Assembly (NCBI RefSeq): GCF_000241485.1
Contig: NZ_JH584241.1
Coordinates: forward strand, 1,163,435 to 1,227,434
Length of the DNA stretch: 64,000 nt
Direction: 5' to 3'
Source: Sphingomonas sp. PAMC 26605
GTDB lineage: Bacteria; Pseudomonadota; Alphaproteobacteria; Sphingomonadales; Sphingomonadaceae
Position numbers and translations under genes: made by a program. Positions 1 through 9,350 of the stretch are shown here, one piece after another. The notes beneath the pieces were generated by a model. That model was not told the origin of the DNA. It ran no database searches and was given only the letters and a program-made list of their open reading frames with translations. Every line of letters begins with the position of its first letter. The first letter of the stretch is position 1.

Positions 1-390
1 ATCGCGGCGAGCGGCGCCATGGTCGGCGCAGCCCCCGAGCAACGCTCAGCTGCGGCATGGCTGCGCGTTTCGGGGGTTACGCTTGCGATGGTCGCGCCCG
101 ACCTCATCGACCGGTTCGACAGTGATCTGCTCGCGGAAACGGTCGAGGATGCTCGGTATGCGCCGTATCTGGCGCGACAGGAATCGGAAATTGCCGAGAT
201 GCGCGCACAAGACACGATGGTCATACCAGCGACGCTGGACCTGGCGAGCATTCCCGGCCTGTCGACGGAAATGATCGAGCGGCTTACGACAGCCCGTCCG
301 ACGACGCTTGCAGCCGCTGGCAGGATCCGCGGCATCACCCCGGCAGCCCTTACCGCGATCCTCTTGCAAATCCGGAGGAAAGCGGCGTGA
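1..390 (+). CDS. mnmG: MnmG (GidA) tRNA U34 modification enzyme, C-terminal fragment
   Basis: The reading frame is open at base 1 and ends at 388-390, giving the last 129 residues of the protein. The sequence matches the helical C-terminal domain of MnmG: an acidic helix, then a short motif around IPGLSTEMIERL, and an Arg/Lys-rich tail that in the family contacts tRNA and MnmE. MnmG with MnmE installs the carboxymethylaminomethyl group on U34 of certain tRNAs in the cytoplasm. The FAD-binding N-terminal part lies outside the window. The next gene, rsmG, starts on a GTGA overlap with this stop, the usual gidA-gidB order near bacterial replication origins. Confidence 0.93.
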   Translation: MAASGAMVGAAPEQRSAAAWLRVSGVTLAMVAPDLIDRFDSDLLAETVEDARYAPYLARQESEIAEMRAQDTMVIPATLDLASIPGLSTEMIERLTTARPTTLAAAGRIRGITPAALTAILLQIRRKAA

Positions 391-1001
391 GCGAAGACGA
401 GGCGCAAGACTGGATCGCACGCCATTTTGGCACCGAGGCGAAAGTCGGATTACAGCAACTGATCGACATCGTTGTTACCGAGAGCGCTCGACAAAATTTG
501 ATCGCCCCATCGACGCTGTCGGCGATGTGGGTCAGGCACGTTGTTGATTCCGCGCAATTGGTCACGCTGGCGGCAGAGTCGGATGGGGTATGGCTCGATA
601 TCGGGAGTGGTGCCGGCTTTCCCGGTCTGGTCGTCGCGACGCTGACCGATCGGCCGGTGATTCTGCTCGAGCCGCGTCGCCGCCGTGCCGAGTTCCTTTT
701 GGTTGCAGCCGATGCGTTGGGCGTTAGCGATCGTGTGACGGTGCACTGCGCTCGCATCGAGGACGTCAAGATCACCGCCAATGTGATTTCGGCGCGGGCC
801 GTCGCATCGCTGGACAGTCTTTTCACCTGGGGGTTGCAATGCGCATCTTCCGCAACGCGCTGGGTTCTGCCAAAAGGTCGAACGGCGCTTGCGGATATAG
901 CCGCGGCGCAGGAGCATTGGGACGGAGTGTTTCACGTGGAACACAGCATCACCGACCCCGATTCGCTGATCGTAGTTGCATCAGGGGTGACACGCCGATG
1001 A
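387..1001 (+). CDS. rsmG: RsmG, 16S rRNA (guanine-527-N7) methyltransferase
   Basis: The 204-residue protein has the length of the GidB/RsmG family. It carries the SAM-binding glycine loop DIGSGAGFPG at residues 71-80, followed by an acidic strand end (LLEPRRRR). RsmG methylates N7 of G527 in 16S rRNA; its loss is known to cause low-level streptomycin resistance. The start is GTG at 387, overlapping the mnmG stop by four bases. The stop overlaps the parA ATG in the same way, so mnmG, rsmG, parA and parB read as one translationally coupled unit. The codons near the 3' end (protein segment VFHVEH) double as a parS centromere site. Confidence 0.95.
   Translation: MSEDEAQDWIARHFGTEAKVGLQQLIDIVVTESARQNLIAPSTLSAMWVRHVVDSAQLVTLAAESDGVWLDIGSGAGFPGLVVATLTDRPVILLEPRRRRAEFLLVAADALGVSDRVTVHCARIEDVKITANVISARAVASLDSLFTWGLQCASSATRWVLPKGRTALADIAAAQEHWDGVFHVEHSITDPDSLIVVASGVTRR
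928..943. promoter_or_regulatory. parS: parS centromere site (ParB-binding)
   Basis: The 16 bases TGTTTCACGTGGAACA fit the known parS consensus TGTTNCACGTGNAACA at every defined position and form a near-perfect palindrome. The site lies inside the rsmG coding sequence, 55 bases before parA, where it encodes residues VFHVEH. In the known system ParB loads at such sites, spreads, and is moved by ParA to segregate the origin region. I saw no second copy in this window. Confidence 0.9.
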
Positions 1002-1792
1002 ACGTCATTGCCGTCGCGAATCAGAAGGGCGGGGTCGGCAAGACGACGACCGCGATCAACCTCGGTACGGCGCTTGCTGCAACGGGGCTGCGGGTGTTGT
1101 TGCTTGACCTCGATCCGCAAGGAAATTGTTCGACCGGGCTGGGCATTGCGCGCGCCGATCGCCACCATTCGACCTACGACATCCTGTTGGGCGAGACTTC
1201 GATCGAGACGGCCGCGATCGGCACCTGCGTCCCCAAGCTCGATATCGTTCCGGCGACCGTTGACCTTTCGGGCGCCGAAATCGAACTCGTCGAATATGAG
1301 GAGCGCACGCATCGCCTGTCGCGGGCCTTGGCGCGATCGGATCACCGCTGGGACGTCGTGCTGATCGATTGCCCGCCCTCGCTCGGTTTGCTGACGCTCA
1401 ATGCGATGGTCGCGTCGAACTCGCTGCTCGTGCCGCTGCAGTGCGAATTCTTCGCGCTCGAGGGCCTCAGCCAACTATTGAGCACGGTCGAGCGGATCCG
1501 CGAGCGCTTCAACCCGGCCCTTTCGATCATGGGCGTTGCGCTGACGATGCACGATCGCCGCAATCGGCTAACCGATCAAGTATCGAACGATGTCCGCGCG
1601 GTGCTCGGCCGGGTCGTTTTCGACACCGTCATTCCGCGTAACGTCCGCCTGTCCGAGGCGCCGAGCCACGGCCTGCCCGCGTTGATCTACGATTATCGCT
1701 GTCCGGGGTCGGAAGCCTATATCGCGCTCGCACGCGAGCTGATCGCCCGACTGCCGGCGATGGATACACCCCAACCTGCTAGGGCTGCATGA
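998..1792 (+). CDS. parA: ParA, chromosome-partitioning ATPase
   Basis: A 264-residue Walker-type partition ATPase. The deviant Walker A motif KGGVGKTT is at residues 10-17 (both Lys present), followed by the switch segment LDLDPQGN and VLIDCPPSLGLLTLNA. It lacks the long N-terminal DNA-binding extension of plasmid type Ia ParA, so it is the chromosomal Soj-like form. The ATG at 998 overlaps the rsmG stop (ATGA); an upstream in-frame start at 839 would run through rsmG and is rejected. It acts with ParB and the parS site to pull newly replicated origins apart. Confidence 0.96.
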   Translation: MNVIAVANQKGGVGKTTTAINLGTALAATGLRVLLLDLDPQGNCSTGLGIARADRHHSTYDILLGETSIETAAIGTCVPKLDIVPATVDLSGAEIELVEYEERTHRLSRALARSDHRWDVVLIDCPPSLGLLTLNAMVASNSLLVPLQCEFFALEGLSQLLSTVERIRERFNPALSIMGVALTMHDRRNRLTDQVSNDVRAVLGRVVFDTVIPRNVRLSEAPSHGLPALIYDYRCPGSEAYIALARELIARLPAMDTPQPARAA

Positions 1793-2688
1793 CCGACCCG
1801 ACGACCCCAATGACGCGCCCCAAGCCCCGCTCGGGGTTGGGACGCGGCCTTAACGCGCTGATGGGCGATCTGGCACGCGAAGAGCCCGTCGGCGAAGGCA
1901 AGGAAAATGCCTCGCCGGGTGTCCGATCGCTCCCGGTAGGATCGCTGACGCCGCATCCGGGGCAGCCGCGGCGGCATTTCGACGAAGCGGCGCTCGAGGA
2001 ACTCGCGCAGTCGATCGCTCTACGTGGCGTATTGCAGCCGATCGTCGTGCGCCCGCACGGCACTGGCTATCAGATCGTCGCGGGCGAGCGGCGTTGGCGC
2101 GCGGCGCAGCGTGCGCGGTTGCACGAAGTGCCGGTCATCGTTCGCGCGTTCGACGATACCGAAACGCTCGAAGTCGCTTTGGTCGAGAATATCCAGCGGC
2201 AAGATCTCAACGCGATCGAAGAGGCCGAGGCGTATCATCGTCTGATCGAGGATTTTGGGCACACACAGGAGGCGTTGGGCAAGCTCGTCAACAAGTCGCG
2301 CAGCCATATCGCCAATTTGCTGCGGCTGCTCGAACTGCCGAGCCCGGTTCAGGAGCGCGTCGTCACCGGCGCCCTCACCATGGGCCATGCGCGGGCACTG
2401 ATTGGCGCCCCCGATGTCGAGACACTCGCCGACCAGGTCGTCGCGCGCGGGCTGTCGGTCCGCGACACCGAGCGGATGGCACGCGCCGCCAAGCCGGCGC
2501 CGCGCGGACAGCGCGACAGCGACGGCCGCGATCCCGATCTGGCGGCGCTCGAGCATCAACTGGCCGATCTGCTGGGGCTCTCGGTCCGCGTCGCGCACAG
2601 CGCCAAGGGCGGAACGCTGACGCTCTCCTACTCGACGCTCGATCAGCTCGACATGGTGTGCCAGCGATTGACCGGCGAACGTATCTGA
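1789..2688 (+). CDS. parB: ParB, chromosome-partitioning CTPase and parS-binding protein
   Basis: A 299-residue ParB/Spo0J protein. The N-terminal basic segment (RSGLGRGLNALMGD, about residues 14-27) is the ParA-stimulating peptide. The CTP-binding/spreading domain contains the arginine box GERRWRAAQRA at 99-109. A helix-turn-helix (KSRSHIANLLRLLEL) follows near 165-180, and the C-terminal dimerisation domain ends the protein. The gene starts on an ATGA overlap with parA and is the last of the mnmG-rsmG-parA-parB run; thiC converges on it. Confidence 0.96.
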   Translation: MTDPTTPMTRPKPRSGLGRGLNALMGDLAREEPVGEGKENASPGVRSLPVGSLTPHPGQPRRHFDEAALEELAQSIALRGVLQPIVVRPHGTGYQIVAGERRWRAAQRARLHEVPVIVRAFDDTETLEVALVENIQRQDLNAIEEAEAYHRLIEDFGHTQEALGKLVNKSRSHIANLLRLLELPSPVQERVVTGALTMGHARALIGAPDVETLADQVVARGLSVRDTERMARAAKPAPRGQRDSDGRDPDLAALEHQLADLLGLSVRVAHSAKGGTLTLSYSTLDQLDMVCQRLTGERI

Positions 2689-2696
2689 GGACGGCG

Positions 2697-2720
2697 GCGG
2701 CAGGTCCTTCGATCTGCCGC
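2697..2720. terminator. Possible bidirectional terminator hairpin between parB and thiC
   Basis: A 9-bp stem (GCGGCAGGT paired with ATCTGCCGC, one G-U) closes a CCTTCG loop in the 53-base gap between the convergent parB and thiC stops. Neither side has a run of T, so intrinsic termination is uncertain. Confidence 0.4.
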
Positions 2721-2741
2721 GGCGGTCTGGTCTCTACAGGC

Positions 2742-4795
<2,054 letters not shown>

Positions 4796-4800
4796 AGGTC

Positions 4801-4828
4801 AGTCTAGGCGCTGGCGCGCCGCGTGCAA
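4801..4828 (-). promoter_or_regulatory. Sigma-70-type promoter for thiC riboswitch transcript
   Basis: On the minus strand TTGCAC (4828-4823) is followed, after a 16-base spacer, by TAGACT (4806-4801). A start 6-8 bases further on would place the transcript's 5' end at the first base of the TPP riboswitch. The -35 box touches the stop codon of the upstream ferritin-like gene. Confidence 0.6.
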
Positions 4829-5866
4829 CTAGTTTGCGGCGCTGGTGCGGATGGTGCCGTTGAGGCCGTTGGGGAAGAAGCCCCCGCCGACGACGGCGTT
4901 CTTGTTGAGATACACGATGTTGAGCACCTGACCTGCGGTACGGCCATAGATCAGACCGTTGGCGTCGGCGGGTACGAGGTTCGAGGTGACCGCGTCACCG
5001 GTGATGCCCTGATCGTCGTCGGTCGATCCGTCGAGGCTGTCGCGCGCGTCGCTGATCAGGCCGGCGTTGACGCGCAGGCTCGGCGTGGTGAGGCCTTTCG
5101 AATAGAGCACCGTACGGATCAGGCCGGCGTGATAGGCTTCGGTCGCGAGGATCCCGGCCGCGGCATCGAGCAGCAGCGTTGTGTTGATCGTCTGCGCAGC
5201 GCCCTTGTACGCGGTCACGCCGACGTCTTCGAAGATGAACGCGCCGAGCAGGAAATTCTCGTCGCTGGCATAAGGGTCGAACGTGCCGTTGACGCTGTCG
5301 ACGGCGCCGTTGGTCGTGGCGATCCCCGCGGCGCGCGCGGCGAGCGAGAAGGCGCCGTTGGCGCCGCCATCGATGTTGATCGACGGCATCGCCACCGCTG
5401 CAGCGCCGAGCGCCGAGCGCAGGAACGCGACATGCGCCACTTCGTCGGCGGCGATCTCGATCGCATATTGCTGAACGATCGGATCGGTGAAGCTGACCTT
5501 GCGGCCGCCCGTCACGGTGCCCTGCACGCTCTGGTTGCCGTCGCCCTTGGCGATCAGTGCGTTGGGCAGGCCGGCGCCGGTCACTGCATAGCTGTAGAAC
5601 TGCGCCTCGAGATATTCGAGGTTGAGCGCGAAGTTGAGCGTGTCCTGATCCTGCAGCGTCCCGGTCGAGCTCGGGCTCGGCGTCGGCGTGCTGGTATCGG
5701 TTGCGCCGGCTCCGGCGTCGCTTGACGAGCCGCCGCATGCCGAGAGCAGCGACGCGCCGCCGACGGCGAGCGATGCCACGCCCGCGCTGCGCAGGAAGTT
5801 ACGGCGCTCGGCGCGACGGCGTTCGCCGGCGTCGAGAACCTGCAGGAGGATGTCGCTATCGATCAC
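4829..5866 (-). CDS. Tat-exported ferritin-like lipoprotein (copy 2)
   Basis: A 345-residue protein of the ferritin-like (Ferritin_2, desiccation-related) type. The N-terminus has a twin-arginine motif RRNFLR at about 22-27, a hydrophobic stretch and a lipobox LLSAC followed by a Ser/Pro/Thr-rich linker, so it is probably a Tat-translocated lipoprotein. The core keeps a full set of putative diiron ligands: YLEAQFY, ExxH in DEVAHV, FEDVG and ExxH in TEAYHA. It lies 42 bases after a paralog (5909-6934) in the same direction, so the two are probably one operon formed by duplication. Whether metal storage, peroxidase or stress protection is the role cannot be read from sequence. Confidence 0.8.
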   Translation of the reverse strand: MIDSDILLQVLDAGERRRAERRNFLRSAGVASLAVGGASLLSACGGSSSDAGAGATDTSTPTPSPSSTGTLQDQDTLNFALNLEYLEAQFYSYAVTGAGLPNALIAKGDGNQSVQGTVTGGRKVSFTDPIVQQYAIEIAADEVAHVAFLRSALGAAAVAMPSINIDGGANGAFSLAARAAGIATTNGAVDSVNGTFDPYASDENFLLGAFIFEDVGVTAYKGAAQTINTTLLLDAAAGILATEAYHAGLIRTVLYSKGLTTPSLRVNAGLISDARDSLDGSTDDDQGITGDAVTSNLVPADANGLIYGRTAGQVLNIVYLNKNAVVGGGFFPNGLNGTIRTSAAN

Positions 5867-5908
5867 TGGGGAAACTCCCGTTCGGGCAAGCTGGAGAAGA
5901 TGGGCGGA

Positions 5909-6934
5909 TCAGTTCGCGGCGCTGGTCACGATGGCGCCGTTGACACCGTTCGGGAAGAACCCGCCCTTCGCCACCGCCAGGCTATTGAGATAGACGATGT
6001 TGAGCACGTTCCCGGTACCGCGACCGTAAGCGATGCCGTCGAGTCCCGTCGGCACGATGTTCGAAGCCGTCAGACCGTTGAGCGCGGCGAGCTGGCTGCC
6101 CGCCACCGCAGCGGAAGCAATACCCTGATCGTCATCGACCGTGCCGTCGAGCTTGTCGCGCACGTCAGAGATCGCGCCGGCCGAGGTCCGCAGCGCGGGC
6201 GTCGCGAGCCCCTTGCTGTAGAGCACGGTGCGGATGATCGAGGCGTGATACGCCTCGGCCGCGAGGATGCCGGCGGCGGCATCGATATAGGTCTTGGTCG
6301 TCAGCAGCGAGGCGGCACCCTTATAGGCGGTGACGCCGACGTCTTCGAACAGGAAGGCGGCGAGCAGGAAGTTCTGGTCGCTCGCGTACGGGTCGAAGGT
6401 GCCGTTGACATTGTCGACCGCGCCGCTCGCATTGGTCGCAAGGCCGGCGGCGCGCGCGGCGACGGTGAAGGCGCTCGTCGCGGTGCTGCCGATATCGATC
6501 GCGGGTTGCGCGACGGCGACGGTGCCGAGCTGGGCACGCAGGAACGCGACGTGCTGCGTCTCGTCGCCCGCAATTTCGCGCGCATATTGCGCAACGAGCG
6601 GGTCGCTGAAGCTGACCTGGCGTCCGCCGGTGACGGCGCCCTGCGTCGTCGTGCTCGCGCTGCCGGGGGTGAGCTGGCTGTTGGGCAGCCCTGTGCCGAA
6701 CACCGCATAGGAATAGAACTGCGCCTCGAGATATTCGAGGTTGAGCGCGAAGTTGAGAATATCGGTCTCGGAGGTCGACTGTGCCGAAGCGCTGCTGCCG
6801 AGCGCGATCGCGGTCGCGCCGACCGCGGCCACCGCTCCGGCGCCAAGCGCGGTCCGGAAGAATTCGCGGCGTTCGTTCCGGCGGTCGGCGCGCGCTTCGA
6901 GGCGCTCGATCAGCTGGTCTTCGGTGTCGGTCAT
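5909..6934 (-). CDS. Tat-exported periplasmic ferritin-like protein (copy 1)
   Basis: A 341-residue paralog of the next gene (4829-5866), sharing long blocks such as LNFALNLEYLEAQFYSYAV and FEDVGVTAYKGAA. The Tat motif RREFFR is followed by a signal-peptidase I type site (SASAQ) with no lipobox Cys, so this copy is predicted to be free in the periplasm. Putative diiron ligands are complete (YLEAQFY, DETQHV, FEDVG, AEAYHA). The ATG at 6934 is chosen over an upstream start at 7030, which would put 32 unrelated residues before the Tat signal; an AGAAGGG lies about 10 bases upstream. It is the first gene of the two-gene unit. Confidence 0.8.
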   Translation of the reverse strand: MTDTEDQLIERLEARADRRNERREFFRTALGAGAVAAVGATAIALGSSASAQSTSETDILNFALNLEYLEAQFYSYAVFGTGLPNSQLTPGSASTTTQGAVTGGRQVSFSDPLVAQYAREIAGDETQHVAFLRAQLGTVAVAQPAIDIGSTATSAFTVAARAAGLATNASGAVDNVNGTFDPYASDQNFLLAAFLFEDVGVTAYKGAASLLTTKTYIDAAAGILAAEAYHASIIRTVLYSKGLATPALRTSAGAISDVRDKLDGTVDDDQGIASAAVAGSQLAALNGLTASNIVPTGLDGIAYGRGTGNVLNIVYLNSLAVAKGGFFPNGVNGAIVTSAAN

Positions 6935-7123
6935 TGGGGCGAACCCTTCTGCTGGAAACGCTATTGTATGCCGCCGGGGTGGCACCTCGCGCGCGGCGGC
7001 GCAAGACCGGATATCATGGGCTCGGTGCATCCCGTCGACAATCGCCAGACGCGAGCAAGCCCGCCACGGTGACGCACTCGGCGTTCCATGGCGGGCCTGA
7101 ACATATGCTGAATTGGCGTGGGA

Positions 7124-7999
7124 TTAGAAGGTGTAGGCGAGCCCGACCGCGCCAAGCCACTGGTTCGGCGATCCAGCAGTCCGAACGATCGGGCTGTACG
7201 AGAAATCGCCCAGTTCGCGCGAATAGGTGCCGCCGGCGATCACCTTGAAGCCGTGGAGCAGATCACCGGTCAACGAATAGGTCGCGAAACCGCCGACAGA
7301 ATAGTTTTTCCACCCCGAGCGGGCGGCGTAGGTCGGCAGCCCGCTGGCGAGGCTCTGCGTCGGCGTGATGCTGAAATAGGTATCGGCATAGCCCTGCCCG
7401 ACATGCTGTGCGGAGGCGAGGATGCCGACCGCGGCCTTGCGGCTGAGCGGGGTCAGATAGGTGAAGCTCGGCTGCCAGATCTCGCTGTTGTGCGCACCCG
7501 TCACGCCCTTGCGATAGCTCACCGACACCGACACCTTGTCGTACGGGCTGGTGATCACGCCGGTCTTGCCGATCCCGACATAGCCGCCGAGTTCGAGCGT
7601 GGTGGCGCGCTTGCCGAGCGCACGAACCCGGACGTCGTCGATGTTCTTGATGCTCGAGCGATCGAAATTGATGACGCCGACCGGGCCGAACTGCAGATCG
7701 ATCTTCTGCCCGGGACGGTTGGGGATAAGATCGATGCTGGCGCGGTTGCCGATCACCGAGAAGTTGAAGCCTTTGACCGATCCGATCACCGCGGGGGCCG
7801 GCACGAAGCGATAGTCGTTCGAACCGTCATAGTCGGGGAGATAGGCGCCGCCGATACCGACGGTCACGGTATCCTTGTCGAGCTGCGCCGCGAGTTGATC
7901 ATTGTCGGCGGGTGCGGGCGGGGCACTCTGCGCAAAAGCGGGGCTGGCGCCGGCGAGCAGCAGTGTAGCGGCAGAAACGAGAAGACGATGATTGGTCAC
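7124..7999 (-). CDS. MipA/OmpV family outer-membrane protein
   Basis: A 291-residue protein with a Sec signal peptide ending at about AFAQ (residues 20-24). It then shows alternating beta-strand sequence, typical opening words of the family (VTVGIGGAYLPDYDGSNDYRF), and a terminal aromatic residue (GLAYTF) expected of a barrel protein. MipA/OmpV proteins are outer-membrane beta-barrels, some of which scaffold peptidoglycan enzymes; the substrate here is unknown. The gene is separated by 189 bases from the ferritin-like pair downstream and seems independently transcribed. Confidence 0.85.
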   Translation of the reverse strand: MTNHRLLVSAATLLLAGASPAFAQSAPPAPADNDQLAAQLDKDTVTVGIGGAYLPDYDGSNDYRFVPAPAVIGSVKGFNFSVIGNRASIDLIPNRPGQKIDLQFGPVGVINFDRSSIKNIDDVRVRALGKRATTLELGGYVGIGKTGVITSPYDKVSVSVSYRKGVTGAHNSEIWQPSFTYLTPLSRKAAVGILASAQHVGQGYADTYFSITPTQSLASGLPTYAARSGWKNYSVGGFATYSLTGDLLHGFKVIAGGTYSRELGDFSYSPIVRTAGSPNQWLGAVGLAYTF

Positions 8000-8068
8000 G
8001 GGGAGCTCCGAAAGCTAAGGATTTGGACCCGTAACGCCCCCGCAACGCTTTGGGTCCGCAAAAGCTGC

Positions 8069-8506
8069 TTAGAGCAGATAACGCATCTTGATCTGTTGCC
8101 GATCGGCATCACTTGTCAGCGTGAAGCGCGCCGCGGCAAAGCGCGGCGGACCGAACGTCACTGCGGGATTTCGCGAAAAACCAAAGCCTTCGCGCGGGAT
8201 ACCGGCGAAGGTGTCGAGCTTGCGATTGTTGTTCTCGTCATGGATGACGGCAACGGCATAATCGCCGCGCGCGAGCCCGTCGAAGCGCAGGCTGGCGGCG
8301 GTCGCGGGGATCGAGCGGGTCACGGCCTGCGCGTCGTCGATGCAAGCCGGAAAATTCGTCGGGTCGGCGGTCAGGCAGACGCGCACCGATCCCTTGTGCG
8401 ACCGTAGATTGACGAGGTCGACCGAGAGTTCACCCGTTGCCACGGCGCCCGGCAGCGTGGCCAGCAGCCCCGCCGCCGCGCCCGCGACGCAGGCGAGCCT
8501 GCGCAT
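8069..8506 (-). CDS. DUF2141 secreted protein
   Basis: A 145-residue protein with an N-terminal signal peptide (MRRLACVAGAAAGLLATLPG...) and a DUF2141 body with the characteristic words VRVCLTADP, DYAVAVIHDENNNRKLDT and PREGFGFSRNP. The chosen ATG at 8506 gives a proper signal peptide and has AAGG four bases upstream; the 24 residues in front of it in the open frame are the antisense-like tail overlap with the hydroxylase gene. It is the second gene of a minus-strand pair with the hydroxylase (8430-9227), overlapping it by 77 bases. Function is not known. Confidence 0.8.
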   Translation of the reverse strand: MRRLACVAGAAAGLLATLPGAVATGELSVDLVNLRSHKGSVRVCLTADPTNFPACIDDAQAVTRSIPATAASLRFDGLARGDYAVAVIHDENNNRKLDTFAGIPREGFGFSRNPAVTFGPPRFAAARFTLTSDADRQQIKMRYLL

Positions 8507-9227
8507 GCGCCTTGGCAAAATCGCCGACGCCCTTGTCGGTACCGCAAAGCCGATCCCAGAAACGGAAATAAAGGCCATAATTTCCCCGATACAAATCGTG
8601 GTGCCGTTGGTGATGGCTGGCCGTGATCAGCCATGCCCCCAGGGGACCCTTCCACATGAACCGGGGAAATATCTCCCACCCCATATGATTGGTCACCCCC
8701 ATAACCGTCATGATCGCCAGCACCAAGCCAAGGCAGGCGATGTGGATCGGAATAAGGAAGACCAGTAGCGGAATTATCACAGCGCCGGTGACCGCCTCGA
8801 TCGGGTGAAACGCCATCGCCGCCCAGGCGGTCGGCGGTCGGCTGTCATGATGCACCGCGTGCGCCAGTTTGAAGATCCGCGGCTGATGCATCCAGCGGTG
8901 GGTCCAATAGAACCAGCTGTCGTGCGCGACGAGGTAGAGCAGCACCGAGAGCGGCGCATACCATAAGGGCAAAGCGTGGATATCGGTGTAGATCCGTGTC
9001 CAGCCGAGCGATTTCCACCCCCAGGCGACGACACCTGCGGGCACGCCATAGATCAGCGCAGAGGCAAGGCTCCACGCAATCTCGCGTCGCATCTGCGCCG
9101 ACAGGCCGGTGTAGAGGCCCGGATGCCTGGCATGCGTCGCCGCAGCGAACGCGCCCGACACGATCACATAGCGCACGCCGACGATCAGCGACATGGCGAA
9201 CGCGGAGGCAAGGATCGCGAGGAGCAT
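8430..9227 (-). CDS. Fatty-acid-hydroxylase/sterol-desaturase family membrane protein, candidate carotenoid hydroxylase
   Basis: A 265-residue integral membrane protein with three histidine clusters: HDSWFYWTH (102-110) with His114, HAVHH (123-127) and HHQRHH (205-210). These are the di-iron ligands of this superfamily. It is divergent from crtY across a 123-base gap, so a role in hydroxylating the carotenoid ring is a reasonable inference. It is clearly longer than classical CrtZ (about 160-180 residues); 2,2'-hydroxylation (CrtG-type) is an alternative that sequence alone cannot settle. The start (ATG 9227, or GTG 9233) lacks a clear ribosome-binding site. The last residues are Arg/Gly-rich and overlap the DUF2141 gene. 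Confidence 0.75.
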   Translation of the reverse strand: MLLAILASAFAMSLIVGVRYVIVSGAFAAATHARHPGLYTGLSAQMRREIAWSLASALIYGVPAGVVAWGWKSLGWTRIYTDIHALPLWYAPLSVLLYLVAHDSWFYWTHRWMHQPRIFKLAHAVHHDSRPPTAWAAMAFHPIEAVTGAVIIPLLVFLIPIHIACLGLVLAIMTVMGVTNHMGWEIFPRFMWKGPLGAWLITASHHQRHHDLYRGNYGLYFRFWDRLCGTDKGVGDFAKAHAQARLRRGRGGGAAGHAAGRRGNG

Positions 9228-9350
9228 CGCCACGCTGTAGCCGACGCGGGCGGCCAAGTCAGGGAGATTCGCCGCACACACAGGCTGGCGACCGGTCGGT
9301 TCGCCCCCGCCGCGCTTGCACCCTGCCGCATTTCGGCTATCGCCTTGGGC

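Noticed and set aside
839..997. Longer ParA start at 839
   Set aside because: The extra 53 residues overlap rsmG in another frame; ATG 998 gives the standard Soj N-terminus.
7081..7123. EcfG-type stress promoter (GGAAC-N16-GTT) before the ferritin-like pair
   Set aside because: A GGAAC is present on the minus strand, but no GTT/CGTT occurs at the right spacing.
8976..9350. N-terminal extension of the crtY frame
   Set aside because: These codons are antisense to the hydroxylase, and the FAD motif of CrtY begins right after ATG 9351.
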